From Chryseobacterium sp. E1 (GTDB lineage Bacteria > Bacteroidota > Bacteroidia > Flavobacteriales > Weeksellaceae): DNA of 64,000 nt. The notes below the pieces were generated by a model. It was not told the DNA's origin. It ran no database searches and saw only the letters and a list, made by a program, of their open reading frames with translations. The position numbers and the translations under genes were made by a program. This document shows, in pieces, positions 17,766 to 28,376 of the stretch. The DNA lies in assembly GCA_019203745.1 (NCBI GenBank), contig CP078104.1, positions 2,144,501 to 2,208,500 on the forward strand, written 5' to 3'. Position 1 is the first letter of the stretch. Each line of letters begins with the position of its first letter.

Positions 17766-19598
17766 TTACTTTACCTCTACAAAATTATCCTCCATATTCA
17801 CATCAGCAATTCTCTGGCTGAAGTCAATACCTAGTACGGACAATTGAGATTTGGTATAAGGAACCGTAATGGTGTATTCTTTCTGAGTCCATGGCCAGTA
17901 AGACATTGTTTTAAACTCACCATAAGCATCTTTTTCTTTCCAGTGGTGGGTCATATTCAATGGAATCTGATAGGTTACAATTTTTTTATCTGTAGTCATT
18001 ACGCTGAAGTCTATTGGCATCGGAACCTGTCCGTTATTAACCAGGGTAATGGTTGTAGATTTTGCGTCATATTTTACATCCTTTATTCCGTAGTCGATTG
18101 TTTTCGTAGTATTGATCCAATAATGATGGAACCATTTCAGATCCATCCCGGAAACTTTCTGTGCAATGTGAAGAAAATCCCTGTCTGAAGGGTGCTTCAT
18201 ACTCCATTGGTCATAATACTGCTTCAGGGTTTCTGCCAGATTTTGCTCTCCCATGATGTACCCCAGCTGTACAAGATACAATTCACCTTTCACATAGGTA
18301 GAATACGTATAAGAAGTTCCGTTATCATGATGATCTCCCAGCCATACTGCAGGTTCTTCAATTCCTTTTTAACAAATTTTCTGTAGGCCTCCAGTCTTTC
18401 AACAAAAGGGTTAGGCAACTGCTCCGGGAACAACTGATACATGGTGTAACCCTCTGCATAGCTTGTAAAACCTTCATCCATCCATGGCCGTACAGATTCA
18501 TTGGTTGCCAGCATCTGCTGATACCATGAGTGAGATCCTTCGTGAGCCATTAAGCCCATTAAGTCTTTGATATTTTTAGCTTCTCCTAAAATCATGGTAC
18601 ACATACCGTATTCCATACCGCCGTCACCTCCCTGGATGAAAGCGTAGATTGGGTAAACATATTTCCCGAAATGATTGTTCATAATCTGGAAATACTTGGT
18701 AATATAAGGCTGTGCTTCCCCCATACTTTAGTTTTTTCATTTTTCTGATAAACCAGATACACTTTCGGGCCTTCGGAACATTGAAGCTTTCTACAGAATA
18801 ATCCCTGTCTGCACTCCATGCAAAATCCAGAATATTTTTAGCTGTCCATTTCCAGGTCGCTTTTTTATCTTTTTCTGTTTTGATCTTAGCTGCAGCATCA
18901 TATCCTTTTACTTCTGTTGGATTTTCAAGAATACCACCTGCTCCTACAACATAGTCTTTATTGATTTTAATGGTTACATCAAAATCAGAAAACGGGGCAT
19001 GGAATTCTCTGCCCATATAATCAAAGGTTGCCCAGCCGTCATAGTCATATTCTGCGATTTTCGGATACCATTGCGTCATGGTCATATCTACCCCTTCCTG
19101 TTGTTTCTTCCGCTTCTTCTGATCTGCTGAGGAATCACAGCATCCCAATCCATTGTAAAAGTTGTAGTAGAATTCGGCTTTATAGGTTCTGCCAGATATA
19201 CTTTCATAATGGTTTCCTGAACTTCAAACTTCAGATCCTTACCATTCTGTTTGATCCAGTGAATATTCTGTGCTCCTTCCTGATCTTTAGGAATGGAACC
19301 CAATCTTGAGATCCCGTCTTTCTGCAACCTTGAGTCTCCGTTTTTTCCTGGGAAGCAACCCTCTGATCCATCATCGAATTTGGTTTGAAAGCATTCCAGT
19401 ACAGGTGGAAATACACCACATTCAGCTCATCCGGTGAGTTATTGGTGTACTCTAAAGTCTGTTTTCCTGATAAGTAAATTTTTCAGCATTGACATCAATA
19501 TCCATCTTGTACTTTGCAGCCTGCTGATAATAAGCTCCTTGCTGAGCCTGAAATTGTGAAATGATAAACGCAAAAATGATTGCAGCCGATTTTCTCAT
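17766..19598 (-). CDS. M1-family metallopeptidase, secreted (multiply frameshifted)
   Basis: This zinc aminopeptidase-like protein has about 610 residues. ATG 19598 starts a signal peptide (RKSAAIIFAFIISQFQAQ). The zinc motif is HEGSH, followed after 18 residues by the third ligand in MDEGF, so the HExxH-x18-E pattern is intact. Ahead of it lies GGDGGMEYGMCTMI, the counterpart of the substrate-binding GGMEN motif. Breaks lie near 18370, 18725, 19115, 19320 and 19460. The C-terminal domain (FHHYWINTTKTIDYGI) is complete to the stop. It probably trims peptides in the periplasm or outside the cell. Confidence 0.85.
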
Positions 19599-19776
19599 TT
19601 AAAATTTTATTTTTTCTAAAGGTAGGTAATTTAAATAACAACCTCAAATAGGAGTTATTTTGAGATTTTATTTCTATTTGTCTTAGTTTTAGATGAATTT
19701 TAATCCGGATTGTTAAAATGTAATTTTCTTAATTACAGATTAAGCAAATTTTCACAAATAATAATGGATATACTTT

Positions 19777-20247
19777 TTATCTGCTTTTTAAAAGCTTTTT
19801 GATTAAAGTAATCTGTCCCAGATGATAATAACTATGTTCGATCATTCCGTCAATATTTCTTCGGTAGGTTCCGTATTTTTCATCAACAAAAGCCTCATCC
19901 AGTTTAGAATCAGGCATCTGTTCCAGTAATGCAGCAAACTTTTCAGAATCTTTCCAGAGTTTATTCAACAGCTCTTCCCATTGTTGTTGAGACTCTATGG
20001 GCGGAAGATCAAAACTGAATTTATCTTTTATTTCAAGATCTCCTCCTTCAAAGACATTTACAATCCCTGCAATATAATAATCAATGTGAAAAGTAAGCAT
20101 TGCAATCGTGTTTAAAGAATCTATCCTTATCACAGCCTGTTCCCAGCTTAGATCTGAAAGCTGGTCTTTAAAATTCGTATTGGCGATCCAGAGGCCATCC
20201 AGCAAAACTTCTCTGAATCTTTTTGATAATTGTGATACTGTGCTCAT
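19777..20247 (-). CDS. DinB-superfamily protein (DUF1572-like)
   Basis: This intact 156-residue four-helix-bundle protein shows the DinB pattern: SLNTIAMLTFHIDYY in helix 2 and IEHSYYHLGQI near the C-terminus, which supply the usual histidine metal ligands. Members are often metal-dependent thiol transferases or nucleases of unknown substrate. It stands alone, convergent with nothing, between the DUF6909 and M1 peptidase genes. Confidence 0.8.
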   Translation of the reverse strand: MSTVSQLSKRFREVLLDGLWIANTNFKDQLSDLSWEQAVIRIDSLNTIAMLTFHIDYYIAGIVNVFEGGDLEIKDKFSFDLPPIESQQQWEELLNKLWKDSEKFAALLEQMPDSKLDEAFVDEKYGTYRRNIDGMIEHSYYHLGQITLIKKLLKSR

Positions 20248-20305
20248 GGGTTAATATTTTTGATTTCTAAGATACACAATAATAAACCGTTTTAATTTCT
20301 CAAAC

Positions 20306-20344
20306 ACAAAAAAGCCTCAGGCACAAAATGTACCTGAGGCTGAT
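20306..20344 (-). terminator. Terminator after the DUF6909 gene
   Basis: AGCCTCAGGTAC pairs with GTGCCTGAGGCT on the minus strand, followed by a T run. It lies 20 bases after the stop at 20364. Confidence 0.9.
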
Positions 20345-20363
20345 ATTATACTATAAATTACAA

Positions 20364-22055
20364 TTATTTTTTGGCAGAAGCTTCTTTCCTGCTGCTTCTT
20401 AAAATCTTTTCAAGGATTCTTAACGTGATCAGATAAGTTGGTTTTACTCCTGTAAGACCTAATCCTCCTGAAGATAATGTACTTCCCGTTTCCAAAGGAT
20501 TATCCGAAGCATAGTACGCATAACATACAAACAGGTCCGGTGAAATGTGATGTCTGATCTTCGAAGCCACCTGAATAGCTTTCTGATAGTGTGCTCCTTC
20601 CATTTCAAGACCGATGGCCTTCCATGAGGTATTCATGAAATAAGAAAGAATATCTTTGTTCTGAAGTGATGTTCCTAAGACGGTGATCATTGGCCCTTCA
20701 AAGGCTTTCAGTTCATCATCTTTGAAATCATCAAGCTTTAATGCATTTTCAAAAGGATAGTTATCTGCAGTTCCTTCAAAAATATGAGAAGTAGGAATCA
20801 TGATATCTCCTTTCTCTCCGGTAAGGATCCCGGCTTTCCCCATGATGGAAACAGATTTTACATGCATCATATATACCTCTCCTGTATGTTCAAAAGGTTT
20901 CAGCAATTCATCCATTACCTCAAAAGCCTGCTCTCCGAAAGCATAATCAAATACCATAACCACATCGTCTCCGGAAAACTTAGCATCTGCAAACGGAGTG
21001 TTCTTCAGATCCGTTTTGCTGAGGTCGATAATCTGAACATCAATATTACTTCCGCTTTTATCAGCGATATGAATCATCCCTTCATCCAAAGCATATTTTA
21101 AAACCTTATCACGAAGTTCTTTTTTATTTGAAATCTCTTCGTAAAGTTTGTAATCCACCTCGTGATGCTGCTTCTTTTTAAGTGCATTATTAGCATACAG
21201 CATGTTTTTCACCGAATGCATATTCGCAGAAATGATATGCAGCGGACGCATGTGAAGATTGTTTTCAAATAAAACCTCTTTCACTTTGTTGGCCCATTTT
21301 TCTCCAAAATAGTGATGCCCTACTCTTTCCTTTAATATGGAACTGAAATAAATTTCTCTTTCTCTTGACCCTTTGGCATCTTCAAGGCTTACCTTTCCTA
21401 AGTTATAGATAATTTTGAATAAACGATCCGGATTGTTATCATCCCCAAAAGTATTATAAGCTCTCAATGTCTCATCAAAAGATCTTCCTATCAGGGAAGA
21501 AAGATGAATCAATGCTACTTCTTTTTCTTTTCTGCTGAATTTCTTTTCTCCTTTCACCACTTCTTCAATAATTTTGAAAGCACGTGTAGGCTTCCAGTTT
21601 TCGTCCTGAATGAATGCCAGGTTACGGATTTTATCCGCTTCTATAAACAGGAAGGTAAGGTGGGTAAGAATGTCATAAATTTCGGAACGGCCCAAAAGAA
21701 CCTCAATATTCATCTGGTGTTCGTCTATTCTATAACAGTTTCTTCTTCTTTTCTTGGGAACAATAGGTTCGAAACTTCCTTTATCAAACCCTTCATCAGA
21801 TGTAAGATGAATAAAAGCACATTCTTCAATTCCTTCCGGAAGCCTGTCTAAAACATACATCAAACCGTCCAATTCCAATTTGCTCGGAATATTCATAGTT
21901 CCGTAAATTTCCGGATTGATGGTTTTCAACAAACTTCTGATACTTTCTCCTGAAACTCCGCCCGGCTTGAAAAATCCTCTATAAAATAAGTGTCTCATAG
22001 AGATGTATAATCTTTCAATAGCCTCTGTTGTTTCTCTTGCTCTAGAATTTGTCAT
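20364..22055 (-). CDS. DUF6909 family protein, C-terminal part resembling nucleoside phosphorylases
   Basis: This is an intact protein of 563 residues if it starts at ATG 22055. A -7 element at 22071-22078 lies inside the longer frame (ATG 22094), so the inner start is preferred. It is cytoplasmic and has no transmembrane segment. The N-terminal half is helical (ETTEAIERLYISMRHLFYRG). In the C-terminal third, AIGLEMEGAHYQKAIQVA resembles the ribose-binding EMEG motif of nucleoside phosphorylases (MTAN/PNP). FEGPMITVLGTSLQN and FEGTADNYPFEN lie before it. Function is unknown, and the phosphorylase-like reading is from motif resemblance only. Confidence 0.7.
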   Translation of the reverse strand: MTNSRARETTEAIERLYISMRHLFYRGFFKPGGVSGESIRSLLKTINPEIYGTMNIPSKLELDGLMYVLDRLPEGIEECAFIHLTSDEGFDKGSFEPIVPKKRRRNCYRIDEHQMNIEVLLGRSEIYDILTHLTFLFIEADKIRNLAFIQDENWKPTRAFKIIEEVVKGEKKFSRKEKEVALIHLSSLIGRSFDETLRAYNTFGDDNNPDRLFKIIYNLGKVSLEDAKGSREREIYFSSILKERVGHHYFGEKWANKVKEVLFENNLHMRPLHIISANMHSVKNMLYANNALKKKQHHEVDYKLYEEISNKKELRDKVLKYALDEGMIHIADKSGSNIDVQIIDLSKTDLKNTPFADAKFSGDDVVMVFDYAFGEQAFEVMDELLKPFEHTGEVYMMHVKSVSIMGKAGILTGEKGDIMIPTSHIFEGTADNYPFENALKLDDFKDDELKAFEGPMITVLGTSLQNKDILSYFMNTSWKAIGLEMEGAHYQKAIQVASKIRHHISPDLFVCYAYYASDNPLETGSTLSSGGLGLTGVKPTYLITLRILEKILRSSRKEASAKK

Positions 22056-22070
22056 AAAATAAATTTCACA

Positions 22071-22078
22071 CAAATATA
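22071..22078 (-). promoter_or_regulatory. -7 promoter element of the DUF6909 gene
   Basis: This reads TATATTTG on the minus strand, 15 bases before ATG 22055, and favours that start over the upstream ATG. Confidence 0.55.
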
Positions 22079-22278
22079 CAAAATCTCCGTTCAACTTATT
22101 TTAACTATCTTTTAATAAGTTGTTTAAAAGCCATGTATAAAGCAGGCTGAACAATAAGACAGCACACTCGTTTTCTCCTGTTTTGAATAATAATTATTTC
22201 TTTTTTAATCTTATATTTATACAACCTTAGCTGTAGGATTTGAGATAAAAAGGAAGTTCAATCCAAAGAGCCACAGTC

Positions 22279-22759
22279 ATGATATTATTAAGAATATTGA
22301 ACCAGATAAAAAATAGAGTAAATCAAATTTCTCTTTTTGGAAGGTATGGATTTGTCATATTCTCCTTTATTTCTTCGTGCTTATGCTTTTTTAATTATAA
22401 AGGAAGGAAATCCGGACGATAATATTCTTCGTGACAATATCTTTTTGCTGCTTCTAAAAAGTACTATAATAGGATTGTTTGGTTTTTTGGATGGGATAGG
22501 TCCTTTTGTCTTCATTTCTGTTGCAGTGATGTATCTGATCAATTTATATTTCCGAAAGTTCTATATAAGTTATATATTATCATTAGCTTTAACGTATCCT
22601 GTTTTCATGCAGTTTTGTAATGAAGGATACGGCTCCAATACATTTACGGTGATGAGTTTAGCCATTACAGTGATCATTAATATGATTATTTTTAGAAAAA
22701 GCATACATACAAACCCGGTTCAGGAAGATGAGGAAACCATAAATTCTGATTCAGTATAA
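22279..22759 (+). CDS. Hypothetical multi-pass membrane protein (frameshifted)
   Basis: This protein of about 160 residues has roughly four transmembrane helices. ATG 22279 reads MILLRILNQIKNRVNQISLF, then a first hydrophobic stretch. A frame change near 22390-22405 leads to EGNPDDNILRDNIFLL and three further helices. It ends in an acidic tail (VQEDEETINSDSV). No family is recognised. The later ATG at 22337 is in the right frame but would lose the first helix as translated here, so the longer gene is more likely. Confidence 0.5.
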
Positions 22760-22863
22760 ATAAGGAACTCCCCTCTTAAAAATAAAACTATTGTTTAAAT
22801 TTTAGTTAAAATTCACAATACCCTAAAAAAATCAGGGGTAAAATATTTTCAATTCATTTTTTT

Positions 22864-22871
22864 GTAAATTT
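22864..22871 (+). promoter_or_regulatory. -7 promoter element of the glutamine synthetase gene
   Basis: TAAATTTG lies 23 bases before the ATG at 22895. Confidence 0.55.
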
Positions 22872-22894
22872 GCCCTGTAAAAAATCACCCAAAT

Positions 22895-25087
22895 ATGTCA
22901 ACCTTAAGATTCAAAGCATTAGAAACCCTACCATTTAAGGATTTCAGAAAAGACAACTCTGTTGAGATCCCTGCAAAATTATCTGAACTGTTCTGCAAAA
23001 ATGTTTTCTCAGAAGAAACAATGAGAGAATATTTAACGAAGGAAGCATTCAGCTCCATTATGGATGCTATTAAAAAGGAACAAAAATCCAGAGACATATC
23101 GCAGACCAGGTAGCGGTAGCAATGAAGGATTGGGCAATGAGCAAGGGAGTAACTCATTATACTCACTGGTTTCAGCCTTTGACAGGTACTACTGCTGAAA
23201 AGCACGATTCATTCTTTACTCCTATTGAAGGAGGCAGAGCGATCGAAAGATTCAGTGGAAACATGTTGATCCAACAGGAACCGGATGCGTCTTCTTTCCC
23301 GAACGGAGGTATCAGAAACACTTTTGAAGCCAGAGGATATACTGCATGGGATCCTACATCTCCGGCATTTATCATGGGAACTACACTATGTATTCCATCC
23401 ATCTTCATTTCTTATACAGGAGAAACATTAGATTATAAGGCTCCTCTATTAAGAGCTTTGAATGCTGTGGATGAAGCTGCAACCAATGTAATGCAGTATT
23501 TTGATAAAAATGTAACTAAGGTAACGCCTACATTAGGCTGGGAGCAGGAATATTTCCTTGTTGATTCAGCGTTATACCAATCTCGTCGGATCTTGTATTA
23601 ACAGGAAAAACATTATTGGGACACTCTCCTGCAAAAGGACAACAGTTAGACGACCACTACTTCGGTTCTATCCCAACAAGGGTAATGAATTTCATGAAAG
23701 AGCTGGAAATCGAATGTATGAAACTGGGAATCCCTGCAACGACAAGACACAACGAGGTTGCTCCAAACCAATTCGAGCTTGCTCCGATGTTTGAAGAAGT
23801 AAACGTTGCTGTAGACCACAACTCTTTGTTGATGGACATCATGGCTAGAGTTGCTCACAAGCACCATTTCCATATCTTATTCCACGAAAAACCATTCGCA
23901 GGAGTAAACGGAAGCGGAAAACATAACAACTGGTCTTTAGCAACAGATACTGGTGAAAACCTTTTAAGCCCGGGAAAAAACCCTAAGAAAAACTTACAGT
24001 TCTTAACATTCTTCGTGAATACTATTAAGGCTGTACATGAATATGCTGACCTTTTAAGAGCAAGCATCGCATCTGCAAGTAATGACCACAGACTTGGTGC
24101 CAATGAAGCTCCTCCTGCAATCATCTCCGTATTTATCGGAAGCCAGCTGTTCAGCGTATTGGAAGAACTTGAAAAGGTAACCAACGGAAAACTATCTCCG
24201 GAAGAAAAAACAGAATTAAAATTAAATGTAGTTGGAAAAATCCCTGAAATTCTATTAGATAACACAGATAGAAACAGAACCTCTCCTTTTGCATTTACAG
24301 GAAATAAATTTGAGATCAGAGCTGTAGGTTCATCTGCAAACTGTGCAGAATCTATGACCGTAATGAACACTATTGCAGCTAAACAGCTTAATGACTTCAA
24401 AAAAGAAGTTGATGCTTTAATTGAAACAGGTCTTAAGAAAGATGAGGCGATCTTCAATGTATTGAGAGAATACATCAAGCAGTGTAAAAACATTATGTTT
24501 GAAGGTGACGGATATTCTGATGACTGGGCTAAAGAAGCTAAGAAAAGAGGATTGAACAACCTTAAAACCACTCCGGAAGCACTTAAGCAGGAAATGGACA
24601 AAAATTCCTGGATCTTTATGAAGAAATGGGAATCTTTAACCACAGAGAGGTTGAAGCCAGAAACGAAATTAAATTAGAAAAATATTCTACAGTTATTGAT
24701 ATTGAAGCAAGAGTATTAAGTGATATTGCAAGAAACCACATCATACCTTCCGCTTTAAATTATCAGAACAGATTAATTGAAAACGTAAAAGGTCTTAAAG
24801 AAATATTCGGAGATAAAGAATTCAAATCTTTAGCAAAAGAGCAGATGAGCTTAATCACGAGCATTTCAGAGAATGTTTCTAAAATCAAGCTTGGCGTTGA
24901 AGATCTTATCAAAGCCAGAGAAGCAGCAAAAAGCATAACAGACAGCCAAAAGCAGGCGGAAGCATACTGCAACAAAGTAAAGCCTTTATTTGATCCTATC
25001 AGAGATGCTTCTGATGATCTTGAAATGATGGTAGACGATGAGCTTTGGCCAATGACAAAATACAGAGAAATGTTGTTCACAAAATAA
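22895..25087 (+). CDS. glnN: Glutamine synthetase type III (frameshifted)
   Basis: This large type III glutamine synthetase of about 730 residues makes glutamine from glutamate, ammonia and ATP. GSIII landmarks are [30 protein letters not shown], the long [15 protein letters not shown] segment and [14 protein letters not shown]. The helical C-terminal region ([19 protein letters not shown]) is present. Breaks lie near 23100 (a GA repeat), near 23590 (one C missing before GGATC) and near 24628 (one G missing). It has its own promoter and a strong terminator, so it is a single-gene unit. Confidence 0.93.
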
Positions 25088-25111
25088 CATCTGTAAAGTT
25101 CCATATTAGTT

Positions 25112-25142
25112 AAATTCCTCAGTTTTTCTGAGGAATTTTTTT
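25112..25142 (+). terminator. Terminator after glutamine synthetase
   Basis: AAATTCCTCAG and CTGAGGAATTT flank a T-rich loop and are followed by a T run. Confidence 0.85.
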
Positions 25143-25370
25143 ACACTCTATTCTAATAAATTCTATTTCCTAATAAGACGTTTTCTTATTATATAGGGAA
25201 GTAACTATCATTTAAAACAATTAGCATAACACTCCTTAAAAGCCTATCAATTCAAGCTTTCAGTAAAATTTATTTTGTTTTTTTAACACCTCTGAAAATT
25301 AGAGTTTTAAATTCCCAAACCTTATCTGTAGAAGAATATGGATCGCGTTTGTTAAAGAATCTTAATAAAA

Positions 25371-25412
25371 AAACCGCACACTCACCAAAAATAGGGGTTG
25401 CGGTTTATTTTT
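25371..25412 (+). terminator. Orphan terminator-like hairpin
   Basis: AAACCGCA and TGCGGTTT pair around a 20-base loop with T-rich sequence after it. No gene ends just before it. Confidence 0.4.
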
Positions 25413-25497
25413 CTTTAACATATGTAAATAATATGTTAAATAGTGTTAAAATAAGATCCTGATAATTATCATAACAGGGTCTTTTGCTCGGAATCTC

Positions 25498-25505
25498 TAC
25501 TTTTG
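25498..25505 (+). promoter_or_regulatory. -7 promoter element of the NlpC/P60 gene
   Basis: TACTTTTG (TAnnTTTG) lies 52 bases before the ATG at 25558. Confidence 0.5.
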
Positions 25506-25557
25506 TAATGCTTTTGAAAATAAATATTCCATTTTTAACACGGTTAATCAAATATAT

Positions 25558-26266
25558 ATGAAGAAAAGAGTTTTGTTTTATTTAGTTGCTTTAGTCTCTA
25601 CAGTTTCATTGCAATCGTGTGCTACTAATTATGTAGTTTCAAAACCAGCAACTTACACTAAAGAATACAAAACGGATGCCAAACTAGCTTCTATAGACAG
25701 CAAAAAAATGGAGCAGGATAAGCAGAAATTAATCGACTCTTTCCTTGCTGAAAAGGCGGCATCTATCGCAAATGCTAAAAAAGCAATTAAGAATTCTGAG
25801 ATTGCCAAGGCAGTCAAATACAATAAAACCATTGACGGTATCCTTACTGAAGCTGAAACATACCTTGGAACTCCTTACAGATATGGAGGAACAACAAGAA
25901 GAGGTATTGATTGTTCAGCTTTTGTTCTTTCTGTATTCGGAGCAGCAGCAGGCCTTAGCTTACCAAGAGTAGCGGCTTCACAGGCTCAGGAAGGTGAAAG
26001 AGTGGAAAAAGGAGACTTACAGAAAGGAGACCTAATCTTCTTTTCTCATGGAAGAAGAATTTCTCACGTAGGTATTGTAGAAAGTGTTACTGAAGGGAGA
26101 GATTAAATTTATCCACGCAGCAACATCAAAAGGAGTAATGATCTCTTCGCTGAACGACTCTTATTGGGGGCCTAAGTTCAGATTCGCCAAAAGAGTGATT
26201 AACGAAGAAGGAGAAGCTTACAATAACTTAGCCGCTGTTACTCCAGCTACACCCGCAAATTTTTAA
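25558..26266 (+). CDS. NlpC/P60 (C40) peptidoglycan hydrolase lipoprotein (frameshifted)
   Basis: This cysteine endopeptidase of about 235 residues cuts gamma-D-Glu-diamino-acid bonds in peptidoglycan. The lipobox is L-Q-S-C21. A charged, coiled-coil-like linker runs over residues about 40-90. The catalytic domain begins EAETYLGTPYRYGG, with the nucleophile in IDCSAFVLS and the histidine in ISHVGIVESV. The frame breaks near 26095 (probably one extra G), continuing EIKFIHAATSKGV with the third polar residue region. It is a single-gene unit with its own promoter and terminator. Confidence 0.9.
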
Positions 26267-26292
26267 TTTTATAAATAATTGATTTAAATAAT

Positions 26293-26321
26293 GAAGCCAT
26301 CAGAATTCTGATGGCTTTTTT
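26293..26321 (+). terminator. Terminator after the NlpC/P60 gene
   Basis: GAAGCCATCAGA and TGATGGCTTTTTT form a stem around a short loop, followed by T residues. Confidence 0.85.
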
Positions 26322-26378
26322 ATATCCCTTATTTCCTGTTAAGTTTTGGCTAAACAATGATGTATTTTTCATATAAAA

Positions 26379-26398
26379 AGCGGGCTTTAGCCCGCTTC
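26379..26398 (-). terminator. Probable terminator for the pentapeptide gene
   Basis: AAGCGGGCT and AGCCCGCTT form a 9-bp stem about 80 bases beyond the stop of the minus-strand gene. Confidence 0.5.
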
Positions 26399-26475
26399 TA
26401 TTGAATTTTGTTAACAATCTCTATAATTCTATTTCTCCGATAAAAATGACGGCATTTTAATACCGCCTCCAAAAC

Positions 26476-27055
26476 CTAGCTATTCCTGTCGATTTCAACA
26501 TCCAGCTTATATAATAGCCCATGTACTTCTGAAAGCGAAAATTTAGCCTTTTAAGCCTATTTAAAGAAGGATCTATCGAGTAATTAACGGAAGTCCTCAA
26601 ATCTGCTTTTTCAAGATTTGTATTATCGAAAGTGGCTCCGGAAAGATCACAGTTACTAATCACTGCATTAGACAGGTCACATTCTGTAAAATCCACTTCA
26701 ATCAGTTTTGAATTTCTGAACACAGTTCTCTTTACTGAAGTTTGGTAGAAAACAGAATTATGAAGAGAGCATTCATCAAATGTAAAAGACAACCCAAATG
26801 CATTACAGTCATTAAACTGTAAGCCAAGCATTTTACATTCTTTGAAAAAGCATTTCGGAATGCCGTTGAGGTAAGTTTCGCCATGCTGAGGTTACATCCA
26901 ATAAAATCACAGTCTGAAAAACTGATCCCTGACAGGTCTGAGTATTCAAAATTACAATTTCTGAAGGTACAGTTTTCGTATTCTCCTTTTTCTAAAAATT
27001 GTTGTGTAAAGTCTGTGTTTTCAAAATTTTCGTCTAGAATATAAGCTTCTTTCAT
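26476..27055 (-). CDS. Pentapeptide-repeat protein (frameshifted)
   Basis: This protein of about 190 residues folds as a right-handed quadrilateral beta-helix of A(D/N)LXX-like repeats (NCTFRNCNFEYSDLSGISF, then TECDLSNAVISNCDL). Breaks lie near 26870 and near 26548. After the second, the C-terminus reads AKFSLSEVHGLLYKLDV and stops at 26476, which matches the usual family ending better than the in-frame alternative at 26457. Length and single-domain build resemble McbG/Qnr-like proteins that protect DNA gyrase, but most such chromosomal proteins have no known function. Confidence 0.8.
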
Positions 27056-27149
27056 ACAATATATTGATTTATAAATGCAATAATTCCTTCCGACAATTGC
27101 GCAGATGTAAAGGTCGTTTAAACCCCTTATTTTTTGACAAATAAATTGA

Positions 27150-28376
27150 TTACACCAAACTATTCTTATCCGAATAATTAAGTTTAAAGAAAATAAAGGT
27201 CATCATAGAGAAAGCTAATAAGGAACTACCTCCGTAACTGAAATACGGCAAAGGAATCCCTACCGTCGGGAAAAGCCCCATAACCATCCCTAAATTGATC
27301 GAAAAGTGCATCAGCAGAATTGATGCAAAACAATATCCGAATACACGGTTAAAAGTAGATTTCTGTCTCTCCGCCAGATAGTAGATCCTTCCTATATAGA
27401 TCATATAACAGAGAATAAGTGCTGCACTGCCTACAAACCCCATTCTTCTCCTACCGTACAGAAAATATAATCGGTTTCCTGTTCAGGAACGAATTTACCC
27501 TGGGTAACCGATCCTTCACGATATCCTTTACCTGTAAGACCTCCGGAACCAATTGCTGTTTTCGAATACAATAAGTTATAACCCGATGTATCTCTGAATG
27601 CTTTCTCTCCTTTGTAAAGAACCTCAATTCTTTCTCTCTGGTGCTTCGGAAGTTTCTCCAGAATATAAGGTGAACCAAATGCCAGCCCACACAACAAGAG
27701 AACTGATCCGGCAATTCCGGAAATGGTAATAATATCCCAGGACATTCTATGATAGTTCATAGCGATCAAAACACCTGCGATCAACAAAACGCTCACCGCA
27801 ACATATACAGGTGGTATCGCCAATGCAATAAGAAAAACAGCTGCAAAAATAAACCCTATCCCAAATAAAAGGCCGCTTAAACCTTCTCTGTAAAGGGCAA
27901 TAAAAAATGCAATAAATACCAGCATAGATCCCACATCCGGAATCATAAGAACCACTGCAGCAGGGATTCCGATAATAGCTAATGCTGTCAGCAGGGATTT
28001 TCTGTTTTTAAGGTTAAAATCCGGGCTTGATACATAATTCGCAAGCATCAATGCGGTACCGATTTGCAAATTCAACGGGCTGCATGGTGAAGCTTCCGAA
28101 CTTATACCAGTTCTTCTGCCCCAGAATCTCTTTACCAAACGGGAATAATCCTATCAGTAAAAGAACTCCGCCTATATAAATGATGCCGGCCATATTCTCG
28201 AAGAATTTACTTCTTCCTACAAATATGATCAGCCCTACAAATAATGAAATACAAAAGAAAATCAATTGCTTTTCTCCTAATTTCTGGTCAACACTGTAAA
28301 TATTTGCAATGGCAAAAATGCAAAGCAGGAAATACAGCCCAAGGCCCAACTTATCTATTCCTTCAGTCCATTTCAT
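27150..28376 (-). CDS. rodA: Rod-shape-determining SEDS glycosyltransferase RodA (frameshifted)
   Basis: This inner-membrane peptidoglycan polymerase of about 408 residues has around ten transmembrane helices. SEDS signatures include the VEFAKIGTALMLANY region, MIPDVGSMLVF, and the terminal GIPLPYFSYGGSSLLA. It extends glycan strands together with PBP2 during rod elongation. Breaks lie near 28030 (after QPVEFA) and near 27445 (GEEWGFVGS). Its start overlaps the end of mrdA by 14 bases, so it is the last gene of mreBCD-mrdA-rodA. Confidence 0.92.

Larger units (their letters stand above)
25143..25557. other. Intergenic region with one hairpin and a promoter
   Basis: No ORF is supported in these 415 bases. 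A hairpin at 25371-25407 (AAACCGCA / TGCGGTTT, followed by a T-rich run) looks like a second terminator, so a short untranslated transcript upstream of it is possible. The NlpC/P60 promoter lies at 25498-25505. Confidence 0.5.

Noticed and set aside
25371..25412. A small RNA ending at an orphan hairpin
   Set aside because: No promoter with a good spacing is seen before it and the loop is long; kept only as a terminator-like feature.
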